Virus record (IMG/VR): IMGVR_UViG_3300045926_000043
Span: 1-47,817 of that record
Length of the DNA: 47,817 nt
Strand: one strand, 5' to 3'
Source of the DNA: a virus
The translations under genes were made by a program, and so were the position numbers. The notes under the pieces were generated by a model. The model was not told where the DNA came from and did not search any database. It saw only the letters and a program-made list of their open reading frames with translations. This document shows, piece after piece, positions 15,171 through 23,430 of the stretch (position 1 is its first letter; each line of letters begins with the position of its first letter).

Positions 15171-17126
15171 TTAGAAATACCCTCCCGACATGCTTCGCAA
15201 GTAGTGCCCAACTGCAGCGCCGCCGGTTACCGCACTAATCGTCCACTGCGGCGTAACCGAGTAAGTCGAAAGCACGGCACCCGCGCGCGTCACGCGGAAG
15301 GTGTAATCACCGTCCAGCGCCGTCGACCTCGCCTGCATGCACCACTCGAGCTCCGTGTAGTCATCCGCAGAAATGTCGACCGCGTCCGCGGGGTTCTCAT
15401 CGTCCTGCATGCGGCCCGCATCAAAATCGCTCGTCGACTTGCCGCCCGGCGGCGTCAATTGCGCGGTCGTGTTCTCGCCCGATGCGGTGATGTTGCTCGA
15501 GGTCGTGAGCAGAAACGCCTGGTCGACTTGGCGCAGCCGAATCATGATGGCCGGACCCGCAGAGCTCGCCGAATTGGTGCCTGAGGCGGTTGCGGTCCAC
15601 GTAGCCACGGCCGAACTCGTGCCCGATGTCACGGCGTGCTCGCAAATCACGACCCGCAAGTCGTTGCCCGTCGAGACCGCCGTATCCGCACGCTCAGTCA
15701 GCGTGCCGTAGGTGATGCCGGTTTGTGTGATCGCTTCCGACGCATGCGCGGCCGTGTCGACAGAGTTGATGAACCCGACGAATACGAGATCGCCCGCAGT
15801 CACACCCGGATCCGTACCGAATGCGACCGAAATAGACGTCCCCGCCGACGCATCCTCGCCCGTCGCATAAGCAATGGCCCAGGTCTTACCGGTCGCCGCT
15901 TTCGTGCAACGGAAGATTGCAGCACCGCAGCTCGCGCCACTCGAAATGGCTAAGGTGACGTTGCCCGTCTCGGTGCCATCCGCGATACGCGTAAACGTCG
16001 TTATGCGGACGTCACCCGTATCGGCACCTTCTGAGCCAGCGCCGCCGACAAACGTCGTGCCGGCTGTCCAGCCGCTCGGCAAATCCACGGTAGAAGCATT
16101 CGGCCGATTGCCGACGACCATCACGAGCAGTTGGCCTGCGGTGATACCCGACGGATAGGCTACCGTCGGCGCCGTCGTGCCCGTCGTGGTCACGGTGCCG
16201 ATCGCGCCAAAAGCAAGCGACTCGCCGCTGTCCTTATCGAGCTTCGTGTAACTTGAATCGGTCGTTTTCTTCCACTCGAGCTGGAATTGCGAGCTCGACA
16301 AGTCGCCCGTCGTGGTATCGACAAGCACGCGCAAGCGTGTGTTGGTGAGCTTCGCTCGGGTTATGTTCGCATCTTCGGATGCGAGCCAGGTGGCACCGTC
16401 CTCGTCGCCATCGTCCGCACGCCAGCGGAAATGCGTCTGAGTGGTCGGCGGCTCGAAGGTCGGATAATCACTGTCGACGCTGAGAACGTTGCCGGTAGCA
16501 CCAGCCTGTGACCAGTTGCGGCTGTTGCCGCTGGAATCCACCAGGCAGTTCGCCACACTGCCCGTGTCGTCCATCGGCCAATAGCCCCACGGGCTCGACT
16601 TGACCGTTGTTTTACTGTTCATCTCCGCGACGACTTCTTCCGCCGTCAGAGACGTAGCCCAGGCCTTGACGTCGGCCATCTTTCCAGCTTGGCCGAACTG
16701 GTTGTAGTTCATCGCCGTCATCAGCGAGGTTGCCGTGCGGCCGCTCACGTCAGCCGTGCAAGCCAACGCTGCGACTGCCGCGCCGTCGACGTAGATTTTC
16801 AGGCTGGTCGTGCTCTCGCGAACCATCGCGACGTGTGTCCACGTGTCAACGGTCCACGAGCCGTTGGTCGGGGTTTGCGTGGCCGACCCACCCGCACAGC
16901 TCACGCGCCGTGTCGTGCCGTCACTGTCGCTGCCGATCGAATCCGTGACGCCGTCGTAGCTGAATGTTCCGCCCAGGTGGAACATATGCGAATAGTTATT
17001 CGGATCCGCGGTGCGCTTGGTCCATCCCATGATGCAGTAAGCTGCATTCGCATTGATCACGGAGGCCGAGCGCTCGAGCCGGAACGTGTCTGCGCCTGAC
17101 CCGGCATTGCTACACGTCAGCGCCAT
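15171..17126 (-). CDS. LamG/concanavalin-like adhesin
   Basis: This 651-residue protein has an N-terminal laminin-G/concanavalin-like jelly roll (about 1-190). Landmarks are AYCIMGWTKRTAD, SWTVDTWTHVAMVRESTTSLKIYVDG and FGQAGKMADVKAWATSLTAEEV. This fold usually binds sugars. After a linker with GYWPMDDTGSVANCLVDSSG come Thr/Ser-rich beta domains and a YSVTPQWTISAVTG end. There is no catalytic motif I can name. The gene abuts both neighbours. It is a likely virion-surface carbohydrate-binding protein. Confidence 0.75.
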   Translation of the reverse strand: MALTCSNAGSGADTFRLERSASVINANAAYCIMGWTKRTADPNNYSHMFHLGGTFSYDGVTDSIGSDSDGTTRRVSCAGGSATQTPTNGSWTVDTWTHVAMVRESTTSLKIYVDGAAVAALACTADVSGRTATSLMTAMNYNQFGQAGKMADVKAWATSLTAEEVVAEMNSKTTVKSSPWGYWPMDDTGSVANCLVDSSGNSRNWSQAGATGNVLSVDSDYPTFEPPTTQTHFRWRADDGDEDGATWLASEDANITRAKLTNTRLRVLVDTTTGDLSSSQFQLEWKKTTDSSYTKLDKDSGESLAFGAIGTVTTTGTTAPTVAYPSGITAGQLLVMVVGNRPNASTVDLPSGWTAGTTFVGGAGSEGADTGDVRITTFTRIADGTETGNVTLAISSGASCGAAIFRCTKAATGKTWAIAYATGEDASAGTSISVAFGTDPGVTAGDLVFVGFINSVDTAAHASEAITQTGITYGTLTERADTAVSTGNDLRVVICEHAVTSGTSSAVATWTATASGTNSASSAGPAIMIRLRQVDQAFLLTTSSNITASGENTTAQLTPPGGKSTSDFDAGRMQDDENPADAVDISADDYTELEWCMQARSTALDGDYTFRVTRAGAVLSTYSVTPQWTISAVTGGAAVGHYLRSMSGGYF

Positions 17127-18341
17127 TTACAGGCCCGCCGCGGGAATCTTGTAGACGAACGTAGACATCGCAATTCCACCAACGAACACGAGTGCGCTGC
17201 GCCCGTTACCCATGTCCTCGACAATGTTCCATCGAGAAAACGCCTTGTCAGTGACGGACGTAATCGTTGAGCCTCCGCCTGCGACTTGACTCCATACCCA
17301 CTGGCCGGAGGGGTTATAGGCGCCCCCGGAGGTCGGAATCTGCAATTTCAGGAACGTGTTACCGACAGTCGGAGGATTGCCCACCGCGATCGTCTTATTG
17401 ATCGGGCAATAGGCGCCGCCTGCATTTTGCTGGTAGTAGCCCGATCCCGTGATGTTGGTTACTTGCGTCCACGTATTCGTCGCACAGTTGAGCACACACA
17501 CGGCGTTTCGCAGATGATCACCCGCGACGACGATGTCTAGATCAGAGGCACAAACCGCCCACGTGCCCCAATGCCCGAACGTCTGGCTCGATGTGAACGC
17601 CTGCCCCGTGCCAATCGAACCACCGGAGGTATTCACAAACCACCAGTTAGTGTTGTTCGCGCCGTTGCCAGCTAATCCGTAGGCACGATTACGGACGTTG
17701 TGATGCACGGCAACGCCGAAGCCCGCGACGTTATTGTTGACGCCGGAGAGCGAGCCATAGTCGTTCCACGGATTGGTGCTGTACGGAGCCGGCGTGAGCG
17801 CCGCACCGAGCAAGTCACGGTTAAACGATATTTGCCGATTGAAGTGCCCGCCGTTGCCGGACGTGACGGAGTTCATGTACGGCATCCAGACACGCCCATT
17901 GCCGAAGCATTGAAACGTGTTGTGCATCGCTCGAGGTCTGCCGTCCAAGTTCAGACCGTCGGGGCCTGAGTTTGGCCAATTCGTCATCGAGCTATTCGGA
18001 GTCGGCGCGCTAATCCGCCGCCAGGCGGGCGTTGCAGCGGTCAGCGTCAGTGCGTAGCACTCGTTACCCGGATAGTCGCCGTGCCCTCCATTAGCACAGA
18101 GGAGATACTCTTTGCGAACCTGATCAACGCTTCCGCCTGTCCAAGCGGTGCAAATTGAATTTGGGCTGTCGCCAAAGGTATCAACGTGCGGCACAGGACT
18201 CGGAATGTGATCCGTGATTCTCTGACCTGTCGAGCTCGCAATCGCAGTCCAGGTGTTATCGGACTGGCTGTTGAACCACGCAGGCGCCGACCCGGCCGCA
18301 ACAATCTCGACGCGATGTGCTGCTGATGCGACTTGCGTCAT
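17127..18341 (-). CDS. Kelch-like beta-propeller surface protein
   Basis: ATG 18341 lies one base after the upstream TGA, giving 404 residues. Repeating Trp- and Gly-rich blades are visible: YLLCANGGHGDYPGNECYAL, then a NGRVWMPYMN segment, AYGLAGNGANNTNWWFVN and the phrase VCVLNCATNTWTQV. The GGHGDY...N..Y.l motif recalls Kelch/galactose-oxidase propellers. No copper-ligand set is evident, so binding is more likely than oxidation. It sits between the large depolymerase-like protein and the LamG adhesin and is probably part of the same surface complex. Confidence 0.65.
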   Translation of the reverse strand: MTQVASAAHRVEIVAAGSAPAWFNSQSDNTWTAIASSTGQRITDHIPSPVPHVDTFGDSPNSICTAWTGGSVDQVRKEYLLCANGGHGDYPGNECYALTLTAATPAWRRISAPTPNSSMTNWPNSGPDGLNLDGRPRAMHNTFQCFGNGRVWMPYMNSVTSGNGGHFNRQISFNRDLLGAALTPAPYSTNPWNDYGSLSGVNNNVAGFGVAVHHNVRNRAYGLAGNGANNTNWWFVNTSGGSIGTGQAFTSSQTFGHWGTWAVCASDLDIVVAGDHLRNAVCVLNCATNTWTQVTNITGSGYYQQNAGGAYCPINKTIAVGNPPTVGNTFLKLQIPTSGGAYNPSGQWVWSQVAGGGSTITSVTDKAFSRWNIVEDMGNGRSALVFVGGIAMSTFVYKIPAAGL

Positions 18342-18342
18342 C

Positions 18343-21300
18343 TCAAGTTCTCGGCACGATCGCCCACTGCGTGGCGTTGACTTGATCAGCGACAAACGCC
18401 GCGTAGTTGGACGCAGCTTGTAGCCGCGCGTACGCCGCCGCAGCTCCAGTTGCGCCGTGCTCTACTGCGTACGCAATCGCTGGATGCAAGTTACCTCCGT
18501 AGCTCGTGGAATCCGGCCAATGGCCCGTGGCGATGCTTCCGCCTGCCGTGCACGGCTTGCTCGCGTCGGGGATGATGTCTGCAGGCCCCGATGTGTCGCT
18601 GCGCGCGTACGCTGCAGCCCACGTCGCGTCCCATGTGATCGTCGAGCCGTTGTAGGTGCCGATGGCAATGACGAATTGCGCCGCAGCTCTAAAGCACCAA
18701 CCGCTCGAGTCGCCGCACATGCCGACTGGGAACTTGTAGAAGTGATCACGACAAGTCGTGTGCGAGGTCTTTGCCGTGCCGCTCAGGACGTCAAGATCCC
18801 ACGTGTATCCCACGCACTGCGCGTGGAAGTAACCCATAAAGCTCGGCACGCCCAGGTTTGGCAACGTGACTTGATCCGGATGATACGAGCCCGGATTGAA
18901 ATGCTGGCTCATGTAACCCAGCGGACAGGCTAGAGCATTGGTCGTGTACCACGTCCATGTCGCGCCCAACGCTGCGAGCCAATCGGAACGAACCAAAGCA
19001 TCCGCTGCCGGCAGTCCCGAGTCTGGATAAATCGACACGACCTGCATGGACGTTCGCAGATGCCACGACTTGCCGCGATCTTCCGCCGTCATGATCGTAG
19101 CCGAGCCGCCGTTACCGGAAGTCAAACCGCGGCTCGTCGGATTGTTTTCCATGTGAGACCGAGCAGCCCAAAAGGCTGCAGTCTCGAGATACGTCCACCG
19201 ACCCGTCAGCAGGTACGCCGTGTAGCCGGCTTCTGGCATATGAGCTTGCGTGCCAGAGCCGAAACTGTTGCCGTTTGATCCCGTACCGGCCACAACCGGG
19301 TCAATGCCCCATCCAGCGGCGTCGAGATTCGGACGCGTCGTGAGCGCGAGCGGCCGCTGCGTGCTTTCGTCTCGATAACAGACCGGCCAGCTATTGGAGC
19401 AATAGGCGTTGACCAACGTGCCCCGATACGCTCGAGCGTCGCCGTTAACGCAATAGCTCGCAGCCCACTGCGGCAAGATGCCGATATGCGGCGCGGAGCC
19501 TCCCGCAGAGAGTGAGCCCGCGGGCATGCTGCCATTACCGAGCGGCGTGATGTTCTGCGGCAGCCCGTTGAGATACGCCGTCGTCGACGCTGCGGTCGTG
19601 GCGTAATTCGGGACGAGCTTAGTCGAGCGCAGATAACTTGCGTTATGAGCGGGGATCACACGAGCGAAGTCCGTAAGCCCGCTCGAGCCGTCGTACCAGT
19701 TGACCGTAAACCACCGAGTTCGCGGCCAGTGCGTCAGTGCTGCGGTGTAGCGCGTCGTGCCGTTGATCGTCAGCGTCGCCGTGTACGCCTTGTTCACCGG
19801 ACTGGCGACTTTCATGTAGCCGTTCTCGACGCAGGTCTCGATCTCGATCGCGTTGCCCTGATACACGCGAACGTAAAACCAGACCGCTAAGTGTGCGTCG
19901 CTCCCGACCGCCGAGCGATAGTGAAACTCCGACATCTGCGTTCCGAGGAACGACCGCACCGGAGAACCAAAGAGCGCCGACAGTGTGACGGTGCCAAACG
20001 AGGACAACGTCATACTCACCGTCGGATTCAGCCCGATGAGGGTGGACTCCGCGATGTTCACGCCGCCCGGATCCGCAGTCTGCCGTCTGACGATGACGGT
20101 CGAAGGCGTGCCGTTGGTGAGCAACTTGCGACCGGAAAGCACCGCATACTTCACTGAGCCGTCAGGCCAGCGGTTGCGAATGCTGCCCTGGAACGTCGAC
20201 AAGTCCGAGACGATGAACTGACCGGAAGGTATGTCGCCTTGCTTGAAGGCATGCCCGATCGTAAACGGCAAAGTGGCCGTCGTGTTCGACGTCAGCGTAA
20301 ACATCGTGACGTCGACGCCCGCAGCACCGGTCTGATCGTCGGCCGTCAGGATATGCCCGTTGGTTCCCGCAACGATTGAACCGGGCGTCGTCGGGTCGTA
20401 CACATAGCGTTTCTGCGGCGCGTCGAACGTAACGCCGATCGGCAGCGCGGTCGCGTTCTTCGTGATCCCGATATTCGCCGCTGGCGTGTCCGGATCGGTC
20501 ACGTGCTGGCTGACGTCGTACGTCGCCGCCACGCCTTGCGTGAACGTGATCGTCGACGGCAACCCAGTCCATACCGGCGGCTGATCGGTCGAGTACAGTG
20601 CGGGCCTATTCGCGTTGACCCAAAGCGGAGTATGACCGGCGCCTGACTTGTCCGAGATGTCGGACGGCGTCGGGTTCATGTTCAAGTACCAAAGCGCCGA
20701 ACTCAACCCGAGCGACGACGCCATCGACAACACGGCGGCGTCTGATTCCAGCGCCGCGAGCTGGACGATCTGACTCGTCGTCAGGTAGGCGTTGTAAATC
20801 TGGATGCCGCGATGCACGCCGGCACCGCGTTCGTGCGACGGTTGCCACGGAGCGTCAGCCCAGGTCAGCGCCGGAGCAGGTGGGTTAACGTTGCCCCAGG
20901 TCGTCGGGCTGGTCCGAAACACCCGATTCGCCGCATCGAGGTTCGGAAGGTTCCAATAAAATTCGTGCTCTTTGACGGCGTTGACCGCGCCGCGCACTCG
21001 AGTTGCCTGGGAATGCCACACGCCTTTTGTGACGAGCGCGCCGATAAAGTCGTTTTGCTCGACGCTGACTTCCCAGTTATGAACCGTCCCGCTTGCCCCT
21101 CCTTGCGGGTAAGGGTGCATGCCGTAGTACGAATTCGCAGCACCGCTTTGCCATAGGAACGTGCTTAGGGCTCCTGCACCGTCGTCGTTGCCCCAAAAGA
21201 ACGTCGAGTAGTAGCCCGTATGTTGAAGTGGGCGATACTTCCAAATGTAAGTGACACCGGCGCCGCCTGTTCCAAAGATCGGAACTAGAGCCGAACCCGT

Positions 21301-21705
21301 CCAGCGGAATCGAATAGAAGCCGACTGGTTGACCGCTGCTAGATTGCCAGGGAAGTCCAGACCAGTTTGCGGCACGGCAGGCGCGGCCGAAGTCCCTCGC
21401 AAACTCGACGTCAATCCACCGAGCGACGAAATGATGCGGCCGTTTCTCGTGCCCGGCGGAGTCGCCGTCCCGCGGAACGATGCCGCCAATGTGCCGAGGT
21501 TTGTGGCAATGCGGCCGTTTCGATTCGCCGGCACCGACGATTGACCGCGCAGCGAGGCCGCCACAGCACCCAGCCCCACAACGATGCGCCCGGAGCGATT
21601 CGGCGGCGCCACGTGCGTGCCGCGCATGGATGCAACCAGTGCACCCAAAGTCGACTGGATCCGCCCGACGCGCGAATCGGTAACACCCTTGATCCGAATC
21701 GGCAT
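18343..21705 (-). CDS. Large adhesin/depolymerase-like protein: repeats, LamG-like, Ig-like, RIFT-barrel and helical domains
   Basis: This 1120-residue multidomain protein opens with four GRIxxxLGxLxASxRG repeats (13-104), followed by a LamG-like sandwich (about 115-345). A cadherin/Ig-like module with LPSTITFTQGVAATYDVS comes next (375-470). A region at 478-540 with FTIGHAFKQGDIPSG and NRWPDGSVKYAVLSG closely resembles the RIFT-barrel domain of PcRGLX/YetA-type (PL26-related) proteins. The C-terminal third has helix-rich segments such as AGYTAYLLTGRWTYLETAAFW, as in alpha/alpha-barrel polysaccharide lyases. It may degrade a pectin-like or other acidic glycan on the host surface (inference). 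The catalytic residues are not identified. Confidence 0.7.
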   Translation of the reverse strand: MPIRIKGVTDSRVGRIQSTLGALVASMRGTHVAPPNRSGRIVVGLGAVAASLRGQSSVPANRNGRIATNLGTLAASFRGTATPPGTRNGRIISSLGGLTSSLRGTSAAPAVPQTGLDFPGNLAAVNQSASIRFRWTGSALVPIFGTGGAGVTYIWKYRPLQHTGYYSTFFWGNDDGAGALSTFLWQSGAANSYYGMHPYPQGGASGTVHNWEVSVEQNDFIGALVTKGVWHSQATRVRGAVNAVKEHEFYWNLPNLDAANRVFRTSPTTWGNVNPPAPALTWADAPWQPSHERGAGVHRGIQIYNAYLTTSQIVQLAALESDAAVLSMASSLGLSSALWYLNMNPTPSDISDKSGAGHTPLWVNANRPALYSTDQPPVWTGLPSTITFTQGVAATYDVSQHVTDPDTPAANIGITKNATALPIGVTFDAPQKRYVYDPTTPGSIVAGTNGHILTADDQTGAAGVDVTMFTLTSNTTATLPFTIGHAFKQGDIPSGQFIVSDLSTFQGSIRNRWPDGSVKYAVLSGRKLLTNGTPSTVIVRRQTADPGGVNIAESTLIGLNPTVSMTLSSFGTVTLSALFGSPVRSFLGTQMSEFHYRSAVGSDAHLAVWFYVRVYQGNAIEIETCVENGYMKVASPVNKAYTATLTINGTTRYTAALTHWPRTRWFTVNWYDGSSGLTDFARVIPAHNASYLRSTKLVPNYATTAASTTAYLNGLPQNITPLGNGSMPAGSLSAGGSAPHIGILPQWAASYCVNGDARAYRGTLVNAYCSNSWPVCYRDESTQRPLALTTRPNLDAAGWGIDPVVAGTGSNGNSFGSGTQAHMPEAGYTAYLLTGRWTYLETAAFWAARSHMENNPTSRGLTSGNGGSATIMTAEDRGKSWHLRTSMQVVSIYPDSGLPAADALVRSDWLAALGATWTWYTTNALACPLGYMSQHFNPGSYHPDQVTLPNLGVPSFMGYFHAQCVGYTWDLDVLSGTAKTSHTTCRDHFYKFPVGMCGDSSGWCFRAAAQFVIAIGTYNGSTITWDATWAAAYARSDTSGPADIIPDASKPCTAGGSIATGHWPDSTSYGGNLHPAIAYAVEHGATGAAAAYARLQAASNYAAFVADQVNATQWAIVPRT

Positions 21706-21708
21706 GGC

Positions 21709-22104
21709 TTAGGGCGCGATCAAGCTCTGAACGTCGACGGCGATCTTCTGCCCGGGCGTCATCGTCACGGGCGTTGCAGCGTCGTGAAAGTGCAGAATCT
21801 TTCCGCCGCTCAATATCGCCGCGCCTGTGATGTCCTGCGACCAGTTGTTCGACGCGTGCGTGTTTTGCCACACGACCTCATCGGGCGTGCCGTGGTCGTA
21901 TTGCACGACGCCGTTCAACGACGCGAACACACCGTTCAGCGAGATCGGCACATAGCCCGTACCGGTGGGCTGTACAAGGTCAGCCGCCACCGACGACTCA
22001 GTCAACGAATCAGCCGCATTCACGTACAGCACCATCGTGCAATTGACGTAAATGCGAGCCGCCATCAGGTCGCGGCCCTCGTTCGGCGTGCCTCGTGTAG
22101 CCAT
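21709..22104 (-). CDS. Beta-rich structural protein, unknown function
   Basis: This 131-residue protein begins MATRGTPNEGRDLMAARIYVNCTMVLYVNAAD. It contains GTGYVPISLNGVFASLNGV and ends with MTPGQKIAVDVQSL. The 'RG...GRdl.aariyvn..l.LYvN' opening is common in small phage decoration or head/tail accessory proteins, but the precise role is unknown. It is followed by the large adhesin after 3 nt. Confidence 0.65.
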   Translation of the reverse strand: MATRGTPNEGRDLMAARIYVNCTMVLYVNAADSLTESSVAADLVQPTGTGYVPISLNGVFASLNGVVQYDHGTPDEVVWQNTHASNNWSQDITGAAILSGGKILHFHDAATPVTMTPGQKIAVDVQSLIAP

Positions 22105-22134
22105 GCTAAGTAATTTTTCCCTTAGAAATCAAGG

Positions 22135-22545
22135 CTATGCGTTCGCTTCCGTAAACGTATTAGGTCCACCAAGCGCAACCGTGCCGCCGAGCACGATGCC
22201 CGTGTTATCGAGCTGCAAGTCGCCCGTCGCAGCCGCCAGTGTTGACACATCACCGTCGAGGCAATGCGTCGTGCCGTTGCTTTGGTAGATACGAAACCAT
22301 GTGGCCGTGCCGGTCGCAGCGGCCGAGCTCGCCGCCGTGATCGAGTTCAACGTCAGCACACCACCTGAAGCGGACGGCGCAAACGTCGCGTTGCCCGTCA
22401 ACTGAGCAAGCAACGTGGTTTCCGAGCCACCGGTCGCCGGCTGCGTGCCCGAAAAAAGCTTGATGATGCAACTGCCGCCGACGAACGTCGTGATCGCGTT
22501 CGCGCGAGCGTTGCGCAGATTGACGGCGAGTCGAAGATTACTCAT
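22135..22545 (-). CDS. Small beta-sandwich virion protein, unknown function
   Basis: This 136-residue protein begins MSNLRLAVNLRNARANAIT. It contains CIIKLFSGTQPATGGSETTLLAQLTGN and GTATWFRIYQSNGTTHCLDGD, a pattern seen in many siphophage proteins of unknown function upstream of adhesins. It is Ala/Thr-rich and predicted soluble. It overlaps the 86-residue gene by 4 nt. Confidence 0.65.
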   Translation of the reverse strand: MSNLRLAVNLRNARANAITTFVGGSCIIKLFSGTQPATGGSETTLLAQLTGNATFAPSASGGVLTLNSITAASSAAATGTATWFRIYQSNGTTHCLDGDVSTLAAATGDLQLDNTGIVLGGTVALGGPNTFTEANA

Positions 22546-22802
22546 TGCACGGCCCTCGATTGCTGCTGTTCATACCAATCTGCGGCCGCGACTAAGTCCG
22601 CAGCCGTTGGATACCGGTCGCCTACGAGCCGCTGTAGATAGGCGAACGCCTCGGGCGACAACCTCATCACGGCCGGCAGCAAGTCCGACGGCGGCGTGAA
22701 GGTGCCGCTCACGTACGGCATACGACGCGATTGCGGCTGCGCAAGCAGCGCAGACAGTTCCTCAAGCCGCGCTTCGAGCGCAGCGATGCGGTCAACAGAC
22801 AT
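22542..22802 (-). CDS. Small coiled-coil protein, unknown function
   Basis: This 86-residue protein begins MSVDRIAALEARLEELSALL, an ideal amphipathic coiled coil. A linker and a helical C-terminus follow, including AFAYLQRLVGDRYPTAADLVAAADWYEQQQ. The start codon directly follows the TAA that closes the +1-frame extension of the upstream gene, and CGGAG nearby serves as ribosome binding site. It is possibly a trimerising or chaperone protein for adjacent adhesins (inference). Confidence 0.65.
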   Translation of the reverse strand: MSVDRIAALEARLEELSALLAQPQSRRMPYVSGTFTPPSDLLPAVMRLSPEAFAYLQRLVGDRYPTAADLVAAADWYEQQQSRAVQ

Positions 22803-23244
22803 TTAGGGTCTCCGTGTGAAAATGGGCGTCACTGAAAACGTGACGTCGAAGTGGTGAATGACTAGCGGCGGTTGCGCAGGAGGTACAGCAGCAACATCAA
22901 AAGGGATCGAAGCCCGTCGCCACCCCCGGGGCGACGAAATCCAACGTCAAGGCGCCCTCTAAAGGGGGCGATTCGTTCCCCGCATCGTCGATCGAGACAT
23001 AGTCGACGTCGTACAGACCGTCGATGCCCAGCCCGAGCCAGTAGCTATCGGCCCCCAGGTCGAACGTGCGCATGGTGGGCTGAGGTGCGGGCGGGTCGTC
23101 GGCTTCCATGGGCTTGTACGTGCACTCGTCGTCGTCGTATTCCTTGCTGCCGACAGACGTGCCGTCTTTGATCAACGTCACACGATGACCGATAACGTCC
23201 GCACTGTTGACGCCGAGCGTGATGTGAAAGCCTCTTTCGGCCAT
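22803..23244 (-). CDS. First late gene: Ig-like protein, probable +1 frameshift extension
   Basis: The zero frame codes for 115 residues (23244-22897), begins MAERGFHITLGVNS, and has the Ig/FnIII-like phrase GLYDVDYVSIDDAGNESPP. GGAG precedes the ATG. It ends GAT-CCC-TTT-TGA. Skipping one T opens 31 more codons (DVAAVPPAQPPLV, IHHFDVTFSVTP) that end in TAA at 22805-22803. That stop touches the start codon of the next gene exactly. The added FDVTFSVTP matches YSVTP segments in neighbouring adhesins. Either TTT-TGA is a +1 recoding site or the T run differs by one base from the true sequence; the full product would be 146 residues. Confidence 0.65.
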
Positions 23245-23255
23245 TGGCTCACTCC

Positions 23256-23288
23256 CAAAAAGAAACGGCCCGATGTTGGTCGGGCCGT
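23256..23288 (-). terminator. Intrinsic terminator 2 in the Q-late gap
   Basis: On the minus strand ACGGCCCGA and TCGGGCCGT form a 9-bp perfect stem with a 6-nt loop, followed by TTCTTTTT. It lies just upstream of the first late gene, so it would stop transcription from the right unless antitermination occurs. Confidence 0.85.
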
Positions 23289-23345
23289 GGCCGCTTCCAT
23301 ATGGGCCGTCAGGGTTTGGCCGTCAGGAAATGCGGATTCGCGGGC

Positions 23346-23372
23346 AATAAAAAACCCGCTCAAGGCGGGTTT
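23346..23372 (-). terminator. Intrinsic terminator 1 after the Q-like gene
   Basis: On the minus strand AAACCCGC-CTTGA-GCGGGTTT is followed by further T residues (TTTATT). It has an 8-bp stem and a 5-nt loop. It lies 59 bp after the stop of the Q-like gene and forms a tandem pair with the terminator at 23256-23288, like lambda tR' between Q and the late genes. Confidence 0.88.
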
Positions 23373-23430
23373 CTTCAGGGAATAGTAGGCCGTACTCTCG
23401 TTACGACCTCGCACGCACGTGCGGCGGCGC
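23373..23430 (-). promoter_or_regulatory. Possible late promoter region between Q-like gene and terminators
   Basis: The 58 bp between the Q-like stop and the first terminator contain TACTAT, a fair -10 element. This would start RNA a few bases before the terminator hairpin, as lambda pR' does. The -35 position (GAGGTC) is poor, so the promoter may depend on an activator. This is placed on logic more than on sequence. Confidence 0.3.

Noticed and set aside
22803-22896. Independent small gene in the 94-bp gap
   Set aside because: The open frame that fills the gap has no usable start codon; it only makes sense as a continuation of the upstream gene after a +1 shift. The alternative 11-codon ATG frame is too short to support.
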